Assembly: GCF_900111615.1 (NCBI RefSeq)
Contig: NZ_FOHU01000004.1
Location: forward strand, 1-64,000
Direction of reading: 5' to 3'
Origin: Natronincola peptidivorans
Lineage (GTDB): Bacteria; Bacillota; Clostridia; Peptostreptococcales; Natronincolaceae
Length of the DNA: 64,000 bases
Part shown: positions 46,142-54,117 of the stretch, in pieces
How the letters are laid out: every line of letters begins with the position of its first letter
How positions within the stretch are numbered: the first letter of the stretch is position 1
Notes under the pieces: model-generated
Database searches by the model: none
What the model saw: only the letters and a program-made list of their open reading frames with translations
Told to the model about the DNA's origin: nothing
Translations under genes and position numbers: made by a program

Positions 46142-46512
46142 TTTAAGCACCTCATCGTCCTAATTTTTCTCTAGATGAATTCATTTTTCTTTCTTCTCTT
46201 TACATTTTGGACTTAAAAAAGCAATTATAGTAGTAATTAATATAAAAACAAAAAATTTTACCACGCTTCTTATCATATTACTTATAAAGCCCTCTGTAAA
46301 GTAACTTTTTTTGGCTTTCTAGTTTACTGCAATCTTATCCAAATCTATATTTCATTTATGAGGGATTTTTCTTTAGTATGTTATAAAAATCAGCCTTCTA
46401 TAAAGAGAGCTCTTCTACTAACAGCTGGCCTTTATTTATCCTCTATATATAAAAAAGACTTCCTCAATAGGTTATTGGAAGTCTAATAAAAGCTGTAACT
46501 GAGTTCATGTTG
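46142..46512. other. 371-bp gap with one terminator
   Basis: A minus-strand terminator at 46456-46484 (AGACTTCC, AATA, TATT, GGAAGTCT, then T-run) ends the gene at 46513-47010. The remainder should hold the promoter for the wall-polymer operon, but I see no confident hexamers. Confidence 0.6.
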
Positions 46513-47010
46513 TTATTTTTCTATGGTGTATTTACCTCTCACCAATAATATTACATCATTGGTTAGTGCTCGAACTCCTCTTCCATCTTCTCTAGGAACA
46601 ATAATTAAATGATTGGGAGGAATTTGTTGATTCATCCTAATATCTGTAGCTGCCGTTACATCTGACAGTCCTCCACGATGACTATCAATCGCCACAGCAT
46701 TTCCAGCTCTTAAAATAATCTCAGTTCCTGCATCAGCAATCAATCTTTCACCAGTACTTAAGTAAACCAGCTCTAAGCTGCCACCTTTGGTGCTGTCTCC
46801 ACTAGGTTGACCTGGCTGAGATGATGAAAGCTTTTCATCTATGTAAAACCTTACCTGCTCTATTCTTTGCTCTACATAGCTGAGGGTTACCAAAGGATCC
46901 TCACTTGAACCTGGTTCTTTAGTATTGGCATAAACAACTTGTCCTACAATTAGTAATACAATGAGCACTATGATAAATGTAAGTGCTGGTGATTTTTTAA
47001 GTCTTGCCAT
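46513..47010 (-). CDS. Membrane-anchored hypothetical protein
   Basis: The 165-residue protein has one N-terminal membrane helix (about 10-28). A short coiled-coil-like region (VTLSYVEQRIEQVRFYIDE) and a Ser/Gly/Pro linker follow. A beta-rich C-terminal domain ends it (GERLIADAGTEIILRAGNAVAID...DVILLVRGKYTIE). This layout is common in clostridial genomes, but I know of no function. It is monocistronic with its own terminator. Confidence 0.75.
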   Translation of the reverse strand: MARLKKSPALTFIIVLIVLLIVGQVVYANTKEPGSSEDPLVTLSYVEQRIEQVRFYIDEKLSSSQPGQPSGDSTKGGSLELVYLSTGERLIADAGTEIILRAGNAVAIDSHRGGLSDVTAATDIRMNQQIPPNHLIIVPREDGRGVRALTNDVILLVRGKYTIEK

Positions 47011-47213
47011 TTTTATCCCCCTTGTTTGTTGAAATATAAGTAGTATTTTAATAACTGTGCTATTATTATACTATATGTGGCTTTGAAATGGAAGTTTTTT
47101 GGTAGAATAGTTTTTTTATTCTCCATTAGGTTAAAATAGCTATATGTATTGTACCAGCATGTATTGAGCTGCTGAGAATTCATGCTTTAGTAGCACAGTA
47201 GTAGGGCATTAAA

Positions 47214-47244
47214 AAAAGACCTAATTCTCTCTATTAAGTCTTTT
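47214..47244 (-). terminator. Terminator of mazEF
   Basis: AAAAGAC/TAAT pair with ATTA/GTCTTTT. The stem begins at the mazF stop and T-runs follow on the minus strand. Confidence 0.75.
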
Positions 47245-47602
47245 AAAAATCAACTAATCCGAAGCTTATTAAAAGTGCTTCATTCACCTTTACCATCATT
47301 TCTTCATCTAAATGGCCGATTTTTTCTTCCAGTCTTTTTTTATCTATTGTTCTAATCTGCTCAAGCAATATGACAGAGTCCTTTGCTAATCCATACAGGG
47401 AAGCTTCTATTTCCACGTGAGTGGGAAGCTTAGCTTTATTAATCTGAGATGTAATTGCTGTTACAATGACAGTAGGACTATATCGGTTGCCAATATCATT
47501 TTGCACAATTAATACAGGCCTGACGCCTCCCTGTTCAGACCCTATTACAGGACTCAAATCTGCATAGTATATATCGCCTCTCTTAACCATCAATTTACTC
47601 AC
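47243..47602 (-). CDS. ndoA: MazF-type endoribonuclease toxin (EndoA/NdoA)
   Basis: The 119-residue mRNA interferase shows the family motifs [30 protein letters not shown], the catalytic Arg in GVRP, the Thr in VTAITSQ and [11 protein letters not shown]. In Bacillus, EndoA cuts UACAU. It overlaps the antitoxin gene by 8 bp. Size and neighbours (alr upstream) match the conserved Firmicute locus. Confidence 0.96.
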   Translation of the reverse strand: MSKLMVKRGDIYYADLSPVIGSEQGGVRPVLIVQNDIGNRYSPTVIVTAITSQINKAKLPTHVEIEASLYGLAKDSVILLEQIRTIDKKRLEEKIGHLDEEMMVKVNEALLISFGLVDF

Positions 47603-47870
47603 ACTCCGCTATTTCCGCCTCATAATTTTCTAGAGAAGACATGTCGAGGCTTAACCCAACTTCTGCAAGAGCTAAATTAATGGAAGCCATTTCTTGATAG
47701 CCTTTTTTCATTTTTTCTCTCAATTTAATTTTATTCTTTTCTCTAATATATAGTTTCATAGCTTCTCTAACAAACTCACTTCTATTGGTTTTTTCCATAG
47801 AGACTATAAAATCTACATCTTTCAGAAGACTTTCAGGAAGACTTATCATTATTCTTTTAGAGTCAGCCAT
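47595..47870 (-). CDS. ndoAI: Ribbon-helix-helix antitoxin (EndoAI/MazE-type)
   Basis: The 91-residue protein has an N-terminal RHH DNA-binding region ([19 protein letters not shown]...[14 protein letters not shown]) and a C-terminal acidic segment that should block the toxin. It probably represses its own promoter through the tandem palindromes at 47951-47978. Confidence 0.93.
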   Translation of the reverse strand: MADSKRIMISLPESLLKDVDFIVSMEKTNRSEFVREAMKLYIREKNKIKLREKMKKGYQEMASINLALAEVGLSLDMSSLENYEAEIAECE

Positions 47871-47950
47871 TTTGCACCTCCAGATTTAATAAAGCAATCT
47901 TATCATCAATATATAAAAGCAGCTCATTTTATATATACTATTTCCCCAGT

Positions 47951-47995
47951 AATGATATATCATTAATTATATATCATTCACTATAAGTGTGTCAA
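47951..47995 (-). promoter_or_regulatory. Promoter and tandem operator of the antitoxin-toxin operon
   Basis: On the minus strand, TTGACA (47990-47995), 18 bp, TATAAT (47966-47971). A perfect 14-bp palindrome AATGATATATCATT (47951-47964) is followed immediately by AATTATATATCATT (47965-47978), a one-mismatch copy that covers the -10. Tandem 14-bp sites suit an RHH dimer-of-dimers. Confidence 0.8.
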
Positions 47996-48038
47996 TGTTA
48001 GTAAAAAATTATGCAATCAGGTGAAAAAACATTCTCTT

Positions 48039-49211
48039 TTATCTTATCAAATAATCATTAATGTGTACAACGTTATTATTTTCCACGTATACCCTTGGAA
48101 CCCTTTTCCCCACCATGCAAACAACTTCATAATTAATGGTTCCTAGCTTAGCTGCTACATCATCAATCGTGTTGCCACTTTCAGGATTACTACTGAAAAG
48201 AGTTGCTTCATCTCCTCTTTGTATATCTAAGTCAGTAGCATCTGCCATACATTGATCCATGCAAATTCTTCCTACTATTGGGATTTTTTTACCCTGCACT
48301 ATGATTTTCGCCTTATCCGTCAGCATTCTAGTAAACCCATCAGCATAGCCTATAGGTAAGGTAATAATTGTTCTTTCTTCTTTAGTTTTATATTTTAATC
48401 CGTAGCTTACCCCTCTCCCTGCTGAAAGGGTTTTAACGTGAGAAATTTTTGCCTTTAGCTCCATTACCTGCTTTAATTTAACCGCTTCTTTATTAACATC
48501 TTCAGATGGATATAACCCATATAGCATAATTCCTGCTCTCACCATATCTAAATTCATTTCTGGTAAATCAATAATAGCTGCACTATTAGATACATGCTTG
48601 ATAGGAATAGTATATCCATTCCCTTCTAAAGCATCCACCAATTTCATAAACTTATTAAATTGCTGATAGGTGAAGGTTTTGTCCTTTTCATCGGCAACGG
48701 CAAAATGTGTAAAAATCCCTTCCACCTTAATGCCTGGAAGCTGAAAAATCTTTGTTATCTCCTCTTTGGCCTCATCATCTGTTTGGAACCCTAGTCTAGA
48801 CATTCCGGTATCGATTTTCAGATGTAATGTCATTTCCTTCTGATTATTTGTTGCTAATTGAGAAAAGTATTGAGCCTGCTGATAAGAATAAACGGTCTGT
48901 ATAAGATTATAGTCTAGTATTGCTTCTCCCTGAGCTTCAGTGGTATAACCCATCACCATTAGAGGGACTTCATATCCTGCCTCTCGCAGTTCAATTGCTT
49001 CCGAGAGAGTAGCAACTGCTAATCTATCAGCACCGTTTTCTAATAATGTTTTTGCAATCGTTGTTGCTCCATGACCATATCCGTCTGCCTTAATAACAGC
49101 GCAAACTAAAGTATCTTTTTTCACCACTCTTCTTACTTCCTGGATATTATGTTTAAGATGGTTTAAATTGATCTCCGCCCATACAGGTCTTAATTTATCT
49201 TTAGTCAGCAT
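48039..49211 (-). CDS. alr: Alanine racemase
   Basis: The 390-residue PLP enzyme makes D-alanine for peptidoglycan. The Schiff-base lysine is in VIKADGYGHGA near residue 42. The catalytic Tyr region YGLYPSE, SYGLKYK and CMDQCMADAT are present. It follows acpS and a lipoprotein gene, and precedes the toxin-antitoxin pair, as in Bacillus. Confidence 0.97.
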   Translation of the reverse strand: MLTKDKLRPVWAEINLNHLKHNIQEVRRVVKKDTLVCAVIKADGYGHGATTIAKTLLENGADRLAVATLSEAIELREAGYEVPLMVMGYTTEAQGEAILDYNLIQTVYSYQQAQYFSQLATNNQKEMTLHLKIDTGMSRLGFQTDDEAKEEITKIFQLPGIKVEGIFTHFAVADEKDKTFTYQQFNKFMKLVDALEGNGYTIPIKHVSNSAAIIDLPEMNLDMVRAGIMLYGLYPSEDVNKEAVKLKQVMELKAKISHVKTLSAGRGVSYGLKYKTKEERTIITLPIGYADGFTRMLTDKAKIIVQGKKIPIVGRICMDQCMADATDLDIQRGDEATLFSSNPESGNTIDDVAAKLGTINYEVVCMVGKRVPRVYVENNNVVHINDYLIR

Positions 49212-49300
49212 TTCAGCTACCCCCTGATACTATATTTTGTACTATAGTTTAAGTATAATATATAGCGCAATAATATCAATATGTTTTCTTGATTATTCTG

Positions 49301-49933
49301 TTATTCTTCCTCCATTGATAAATGAAATAACGTCTCCTGCAGCTTGGGGTTATATAGAAAATCCTCATAGTATACTTTAAATCTAGCATTTCCTTTTTCA
49401 TCAAAAATATATAGTTTTGTTGGAACCAATTGTTTTTTTTCTACCCACAGTTTTTGATGATCAAAATAATAGTTTCCGCCTGGAATTTTGGTATTCATCA
49501 CAAGATATTCCTTATCCTCTATAATCTCCGTTTCAAAATCAGCTTCTTTTGAACTAATATAGTTCCTTAAAAAGTATCCTATAAACATCAGTTGTTCTTG
49601 TGACTGGTGAAAATCATCAATTTTCCAGATTTGATTAATGGAGGGATGTTGAAGCCAAGCTGTCCTACCATTATATATTGTTAAGTTACCCTTTAACCCT
49701 TCTGGTGATATAACCTCTAATCTATACTGATTAGGTACTTTAAATGCTTGTAAAAAGATATACTCTGTTTCCTCATCTTCATGATTTGCGTATATTTTAG
49801 CAGTACATTGATAGCTTTCCATTGTACTGAGCTTCTGTTGTATTTTATAGTAGATTTCTTCATCGGTAGGTTGTTGGCAAGCACTTAAAATAGATAGTAT
49901 CCCTATAAGAATAACAACCTTCCAAACCTTCAC
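49301..49933 (-). CDS. LolA-like / YdcC-type lipoprotein
   Basis: The 210-residue lipoprotein has the lipobox LSAC at residues 16-19. The body is a LolA-like half-barrel (YQCTAKIYANHEDEETEYIF, YRLEVISPEGLKGN, NGRTAWLQHPSINQIW). Position between acpS and alr matches ydcC of Bacillus, a lipoprotein-carrier/sporulation-linked family. Function is not defined. Confidence 0.85.
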   Translation of the reverse strand: MKVWKVVILIGILSILSACQQPTDEEIYYKIQQKLSTMESYQCTAKIYANHEDEETEYIFLQAFKVPNQYRLEVISPEGLKGNLTIYNGRTAWLQHPSINQIWKIDDFHQSQEQLMFIGYFLRNYISSKEADFETEIIEDKEYLVMNTKIPGGNYYFDHQKLWVEKKQLVPTKLYIFDEKGNARFKVYYEDFLYNPKLQETLFHLSMEEE

Positions 49934-49964
49934 CTTTCATCCCCCTCTTATTATTCCTTGATCA

Positions 49965-50342
49965 TTATACAGTTCCTGTTGCAATTGCCTGAGCAACAGC
50001 ATACTCCCTGCAGTGGGATATCGATAAGTGTATTTCCTCTATACCTTTACTATATGCAATTTTATATGCATTATTATGTAATTTTATATAGGGCCTTCCT
50101 AGGGAGTCTTTTTTTACCTCAATGTCTTGCCACTGGAAACTACGTATTCCTGTTCCTAGTGCTTTTGCTACTGCTTCCTTTGCAGCAAAAAAACCAGCTA
50201 TTGTATTTGGATTAAGATTTCTTTCCTGAAACAGATTACTTTCTTCAGTAGTAAAAACTTTTTCTATAAACCTGGAATTTCTTTCTATAGCTTTTTTTAT
50301 GCGATGGATCTCTATAATGTCAATCCCTGTTCCTATAACCAT
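49965..50342 (-). CDS. acpS: Holo-[acyl-carrier-protein] synthase
   Basis: The 125-residue enzyme transfers 4'-phosphopantetheine from CoA to ACP. It has the motifs GTGIDIIEI (Mg-binding Asp), FFAAKEAVAKALG (catalytic Glu/Lys) and HLSISHCREYAVA. It lies 12 bp after a coiled-coil gene, in the acpS-lipoprotein-alr series. Confidence 0.96.
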   Translation of the reverse strand: MVIGTGIDIIEIHRIKKAIERNSRFIEKVFTTEESNLFQERNLNPNTIAGFFAAKEAVAKALGTGIRSFQWQDIEVKKDSLGRPYIKLHNNAYKIAYSKGIEEIHLSISHCREYAVAQAIATGTV

Positions 50343-50354
50343 TTCTTTATCCCT

Positions 50355-50969
50355 CTATTCCTTCAAAAAGCGTATATCTAGCTTTTCCATTTCCTTGTAT
50401 CCTATAATGGTATGTAGTAAAGAATATAATATTTCTACTCTTTTTTCCAATTCATCTTTTTCATCCCTTAGTATTCCTAACCGCTCTCTTAAATCTTTTA
50501 TTTCTTCATCTACAGTGGACAGTCTGTTATGATCTGTAGTAATATCCTTATAAACTGAGACAATCGTTTCTTTTAAGAGAGCAAAGTTTACCCTTTCAAT
50601 CTCCTTAGGGTAGCTTAGAAGGTTTTCTACCATTTCGTCTATGGCTTCATTAATTCTATTAATCTCTTCTCTGGATTCCTCCAACTCCGATAAAACACTC
50701 TCTTGCCCCTTGGTATTTAATAAATCTGATAGATGCAGAATTTTATTCATGACCTTTGTTTTTTGCTGTCTCAAGAGCTTTAGATTTTTCTCTAAAGTTC
50801 TTTCCTCATCTATTAAATCGTTTAATTGCTTACTTAAGGATTGTATGGTTTTATTATTACTATCGCCAATAATCGTTTTCCATTGTTTATCCTTAATTAA
50901 TATGGGGACACGGTTCTTCTTTATTGTATTCTCATCAATTTGTATATCTATACTTTTTTTGAAAAGCAT
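50355..50969 (-). CDS. Hypothetical coiled-coil protein
   Basis: The 204-residue protein is almost entirely predicted coiled coil (about 50-195), with many Glu, Lys and Leu and no membrane segment or Cys. The start at 50969 follows AGAGGAT; a TTG at 50987 is an upstream alternative. It is the first gene of the acpS cluster. I do not recognise the family. Confidence 0.7.
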   Translation of the reverse strand: MLFKKSIDIQIDENTIKKNRVPILIKDKQWKTIIGDSNNKTIQSLSKQLNDLIDEERTLEKNLKLLRQQKTKVMNKILHLSDLLNTKGQESVLSELEESREEINRINEAIDEMVENLLSYPKEIERVNFALLKETIVSVYKDITTDHNRLSTVDEEIKDLRERLGILRDEKDELEKRVEILYSLLHTIIGYKEMEKLDIRFLKE

Positions 50970-51137
50970 TTTAATCCTCTTTTCCAATAAAATTCCTACT
51001 ATTGTATACTAATTTATTCGGTATGATAGAATAGATTCCTTCTAGTCTTTCTATACTATTTTTACCTTTTTTCAGAAATAATTAACTTTTAGTTATGTTT
51101 TCAAGGATAATGGAAAAAATATTGTGGAGGTGATAAA

Positions 51138-52127
51138 ATGATAAACATTTTTAATAGGAAGAAAAAAATCCTTTTCGTAGCAATAATATGCTTTTCTATA
51201 ATCATCACAGCATGTAATATCAATCCCCAAAGGCCTCAACAGGAAGAAGAAAACAGTCCTCCAGAGGTCCCTAATATTTTAGAAGAACTAGAGACAGCTG
51301 TTTTAGAAGCCATGCACAATATTGATTCAATTGAGGGGCTAGAAATAGCTATGGAAGAGCAAGAGGCAGAGGAAGAGCCTCCAGGTCCTCCAGCAGCAAA
51401 TGTACAGGTAGAAACTGAAGGAGAGCTTGAGCCAGAAATCAGTGTGCAAGAACCTGAGGAGACTGAAGAAGCTGACGAAGAAAACAAACTAGAAATGTCT
51501 GTTAGTGAAAACCAAACTATTATCCCTTTGTTAGAGGAGGAGGATATTGAAGGCCTCTCTAATGAGATGAGTCAGTTGCCTGAAGATATTGAGGAAATAT
51601 GGTTTGAGATAGAGGATCAGGTAGAAGGATTACATAGAATGTGGAATGTTTTAGAAGCTGATTTGAGGGATCTTCATGTATCTCAAGAGGAAATAACAGC
51701 CTTTGAAGAAAAATTAATGGAGGCTTCTGTTACCATCATGGAAAAAGAAACTATAGAAAGTTTGATGACTTTAAATGAGCTGACAAAATATTTAGCTGAT
51801 TTTAGAAATGCTTTTACCTCTAAGGTGCCTAGCCCCGTATATAAAATGAAATATCATATTCGCAATAGTATTCTTTATGGGTCTCAGGGAGAGTTCGAGA
51901 CAGCTCAGGAGCATATTGATAAGACAAAGGAATTAAAGAATAGTTTGCAACAGCAAATCGTAGAAAAAGGCGCTGAGCATGATGGGCAAAAATTAGATTT
52001 ATCTATTGCTGATTTGGAGAGACAACTAGCTGCCGAAAACTTTCCTTTAATGCAGATAGAAGGAGCCATTGTGATAAAAAATATCCTATTAATTCAGGAT
52101 GCCTTCAAAGGCGCCATAGATGAATAA
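51138..52127 (+). CDS. Acidic lipoprotein of unknown function
   Basis: The 329-residue protein has a lipobox IITAC (Cys at about 26). A very acidic Glu/Pro-rich linker covers about 33-125. A helical domain follows (about 130-325) with regular heptad-like leucines (LHRMWNVLEADLRDLHVSQEEITAFE). The start follows TGGAGGTG. It stands alone, convergent with the next gene. Composition and architecture suggest a membrane-tethered helical sensor or ligand-binding domain, but no family is recognised. Confidence 0.75.
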   Translation: MINIFNRKKKILFVAIICFSIIITACNINPQRPQQEEENSPPEVPNILEELETAVLEAMHNIDSIEGLEIAMEEQEAEEEPPGPPAANVQVETEGELEPEISVQEPEETEEADEENKLEMSVSENQTIIPLLEEEDIEGLSNEMSQLPEDIEEIWFEIEDQVEGLHRMWNVLEADLRDLHVSQEEITAFEEKLMEASVTIMEKETIESLMTLNELTKYLADFRNAFTSKVPSPVYKMKYHIRNSILYGSQGEFETAQEHIDKTKELKNSLQQQIVEKGAEHDGQKLDLSIADLERQLAAENFPLMQIEGAIVIKNILLIQDAFKGAIDE

Positions 52128-52157
52128 ATAGAAAATATAATTTTTTTGCACCTATAA

Positions 52158-52205
52158 AAATAAGAGGAAGGTCTATATCCTTTGATATATTCCCTCCTCT
52201 TATTT
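52158..52205. terminator. Bidirectional terminator after the acidic lipoprotein gene
   Basis: AAATAAGAGGA and TCCTCTTATTT form an 11-bp stem between convergent genes. Confidence 0.75.
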
Positions 52206-52267
52206 AAGTCATACTCCAATAAAATTTAATATCGGATATCTATAGTGATTCAGTACAATGGTAAATC

Positions 52268-53101
52268 TTATGAAGCTTTACTTTTTAATTGACTTAATTT
52301 AACTGCTGCTTGAATCTTTTTAAAAGCAACAATATAGATAATACATACTGCATAGATTAATAAAAATCCAATATTTAGACCAAAAATTGGAACAAAATGC
52401 ATCACAGAAAAATAGAATACCACCAAGGTACTGATGCTATAGGAAAAAGCATGAATCACTGATTGGACTGATTTGCTGCCTGCTTCATAATGCACCACTA
52501 ATAATAATGGGAAAAGTGTAGATGGAAACGCACTCAAAATGACTGCCCACCTACTACCTACCATAGATGCTACTCCAGTTATGAACAACAAAATTAAACC
52601 TACTACGATGCCCCTCATAGCCAACTGTACAAAAGTTGTAGTGGATTTATTAACCGTTTCTTCTAAATCAATTAGCCTGTTGATTATGAATATATTTAGT
52701 ATAAAGGTTAGCATAAAGATTAGTGTTGCCCGCAACATATTCATTTCTATGGAAGAAATCAATAAGCCAAAGGCTAAGAAGGAAATAATCCCTGCTATAG
52801 AAGCAATAATAATAGAAGTAAATTTGTTATTAGATAGCCTAGATCGTACGATTAAAAAATAAACAAAACAAAAGAATATGGAAGCCGATAATCCAGCTAT
52901 CCCCCAGGGTATCCCTTGTATTGTAAAATCAATTCCCTGCTCATAGGAAATAAAGTAAATCGATAGTCCTGCCCCTAATGGCAGTCCTGATAAAGTGCCC
53001 CCCAGCTGTGGACTTACCCTTTTTGATATCTCTGCTAAAGAAACGATAATAAAAAACGACAGTAACAGCTTAATAATTGTAAGATTTTCCAATTTTTTCA
53101 C
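52268..53101 (-). CDS. Polytopic membrane protein of unknown function
   Basis: The 277-residue protein has about eight hydrophobic helices in two similar halves. GGTLSGLPLGAGLSIYF in the first half and VVGSRWAVILSAFPSTLFPLLLV-like residues in the second suggest an internally repeated transporter fold. The start is a GTG at 53101 or a TTG nine bases later, which is better placed after AAGGTG. No partner genes lie nearby. Confidence 0.7.
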   Translation of the reverse strand: MKKLENLTIIKLLLSFFIIVSLAEISKRVSPQLGGTLSGLPLGAGLSIYFISYEQGIDFTIQGIPWGIAGLSASIFFCFVYFLIVRSRLSNNKFTSIIIASIAGIISFLAFGLLISSIEMNMLRATLIFMLTFILNIFIINRLIDLEETVNKSTTTFVQLAMRGIVVGLILLFITGVASMVGSRWAVILSAFPSTLFPLLLVVHYEAGSKSVQSVIHAFSYSISTLVVFYFSVMHFVPIFGLNIGFLLIYAVCIIYIVAFKKIQAAVKLSQLKSKAS

Positions 53102-53309
53102 CTTCTTCTGTTAGTTGTATTGACGTATTTTAAAAAAACCTAAATTGATGGCAATTTTCCATTGTCCTGTATTTTGAACTCAGTAGCAAACCTTGTCTTG
53201 GTTTAAACCCCCAAAACCTTATCTATATTTATGCTGATGGTTATATCAGCTTCCAACAGAAAAGCTACTGAAGTCTTCAACTATCATAAACCTCTTTGCC
53301 TCATGGAGT

Positions 53310-53648
53310 TTATGGAATAAAATCTTCTCTAACTGGTGAGAACACTTCTACAACAATTGAATCTTCTATAATCTCTGCAGCATGTTTAACATTGCCTGGA
53401 ATCACCCAGCTATCACCAGGAAGTATTTCATACCTTATATCATTAATGATCAATGCGATATGACCTGAAACAAGGTACCCAGTCTGCTCATGTGGATGTT
53501 CATGCAAGGGAAGGGTATGTCCCTGCTGAAATTTAAACTCAGTCAATAAAGTTTTTTCTCCATAAACCAAGGTTTTTCTTTCCAGCCCCTCTGCAATCTT
53601 TATATATCCCTCTTTAGATGCTTTTGTTACTTTTTCTTGATTCATCAT
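53310..53648 (-). CDS. Small cupin-domain protein
   Basis: The 112-residue single-domain cupin has metal-site motifs HTLPLHEHPHEQTGYLVSG (His, His, Glu) and PGDSWVIPGNVKHAAEI (His). Members bind a divalent metal and act as small-molecule sensors, isomerases or dioxygenase-like proteins. No neighbour suggests a substrate. Confidence 0.9.
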   Translation of the reverse strand: MMNQEKVTKASKEGYIKIAEGLERKTLVYGEKTLLTEFKFQQGHTLPLHEHPHEQTGYLVSGHIALIINDIRYEILPGDSWVIPGNVKHAAEIIEDSIVVEVFSPVREDFIP

Positions 53649-53848
53649 TAAACTCCTCTCTGCAAAAAATTGTCTTTTGATATTTAAGTCTGATTTAAAT
53701 AATTATATTCTAGGTTTAACTACTAATCTCCTTCTTCATCTGAGAAAAACTGTCCTCATTAATATTATAACAAGAAAGCCCTCTCATCCTTCTATAACTT
53801 CTTTTAAGACATTTTTCCAATTTTTTCAATAGTTTGTTAAAAATTTAT

Positions 53849-53877
53849 TTGATTTTTGTCAGAATTTTTGATATTAT
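53849..53877 (+). promoter_or_regulatory. Sigma-A promoter of the aspA-hydFEG operon
   Basis: TTGATT (53849-53854), a 17-bp spacer and TATTAT (53872-53877). Transcription would start near 53884, leaving a leader of about 230 nt. Confidence 0.7.
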
Positions 53878-53883
53878 TGAGGT

Positions 53884-54064
53884 AACTTAATAAATGCTTC
53901 TGCGATAGAAATATATATTTCTATCAAGGATAAGCTTTTTCAAATCTGACTAAAGGGCCCAACAGCCTGATAGGAGGGAAAGGAAAAATATGCATAGCCT
54001 ATGTATATCTGTGCTTACTTGTGTAAATCACGCCCTTTTCTTCTATAAGAAAAGGGTTTTTTTA
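53884..54064 (+). promoter_or_regulatory. Structured leader with intrinsic terminator (attenuator or riboswitch candidate)
   Basis: After the start there is an 11-bp hairpin (GATAGAAATAT/ATATTTCTATC). Next comes a region closed by AAAGGGC (53952-53958) and GCCCTTT (54032-54038), enclosing a nine-pair stem (ATATGCATA with TATGTATAT). A terminator follows: CCCTTTTCTT/AAGAAAAGGG (54033-54056) then eight T. The closing stem and the terminator share bases, so they are mutually exclusive, as in ON-type riboswitches or attenuators. It matches no riboswitch consensus I can recall. Confidence 0.6.
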
Positions 54065-54100
54065 TGTTTTATCCTTTCTTGCCTAATATTTATATCTTGA
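53990..54100 (+). CDS. Possible leader peptide spanning the aspA attenuator
   Basis: A 36-residue frame begins at ATG 53990 behind AGGAGGGAAAGGA, runs through the terminator hairpin and stops at TGA 54098, 17 nt before aspA. It contains four Cys (MHSLCISVLTCVNH at the start). Translation across the hairpin could control termination. The hydrophobic tail is simply encoded by the T-rich tract, so the frame may be fortuitous. Confidence 0.3.
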   Translation: MHSLCISVLTCVNHALFFYKKRVFLCFILSCLIFIS

Positions 54101-54117
54101 AAGGCAGGTGAATAAAA

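Noticed and set aside
53944-54000. TPP, NiCo or fluoride riboswitch in the aspA leader
   Set aside because: Only short resemblances (CCTGATAGGAGGG); the defining conserved blocks of those classes are missing.
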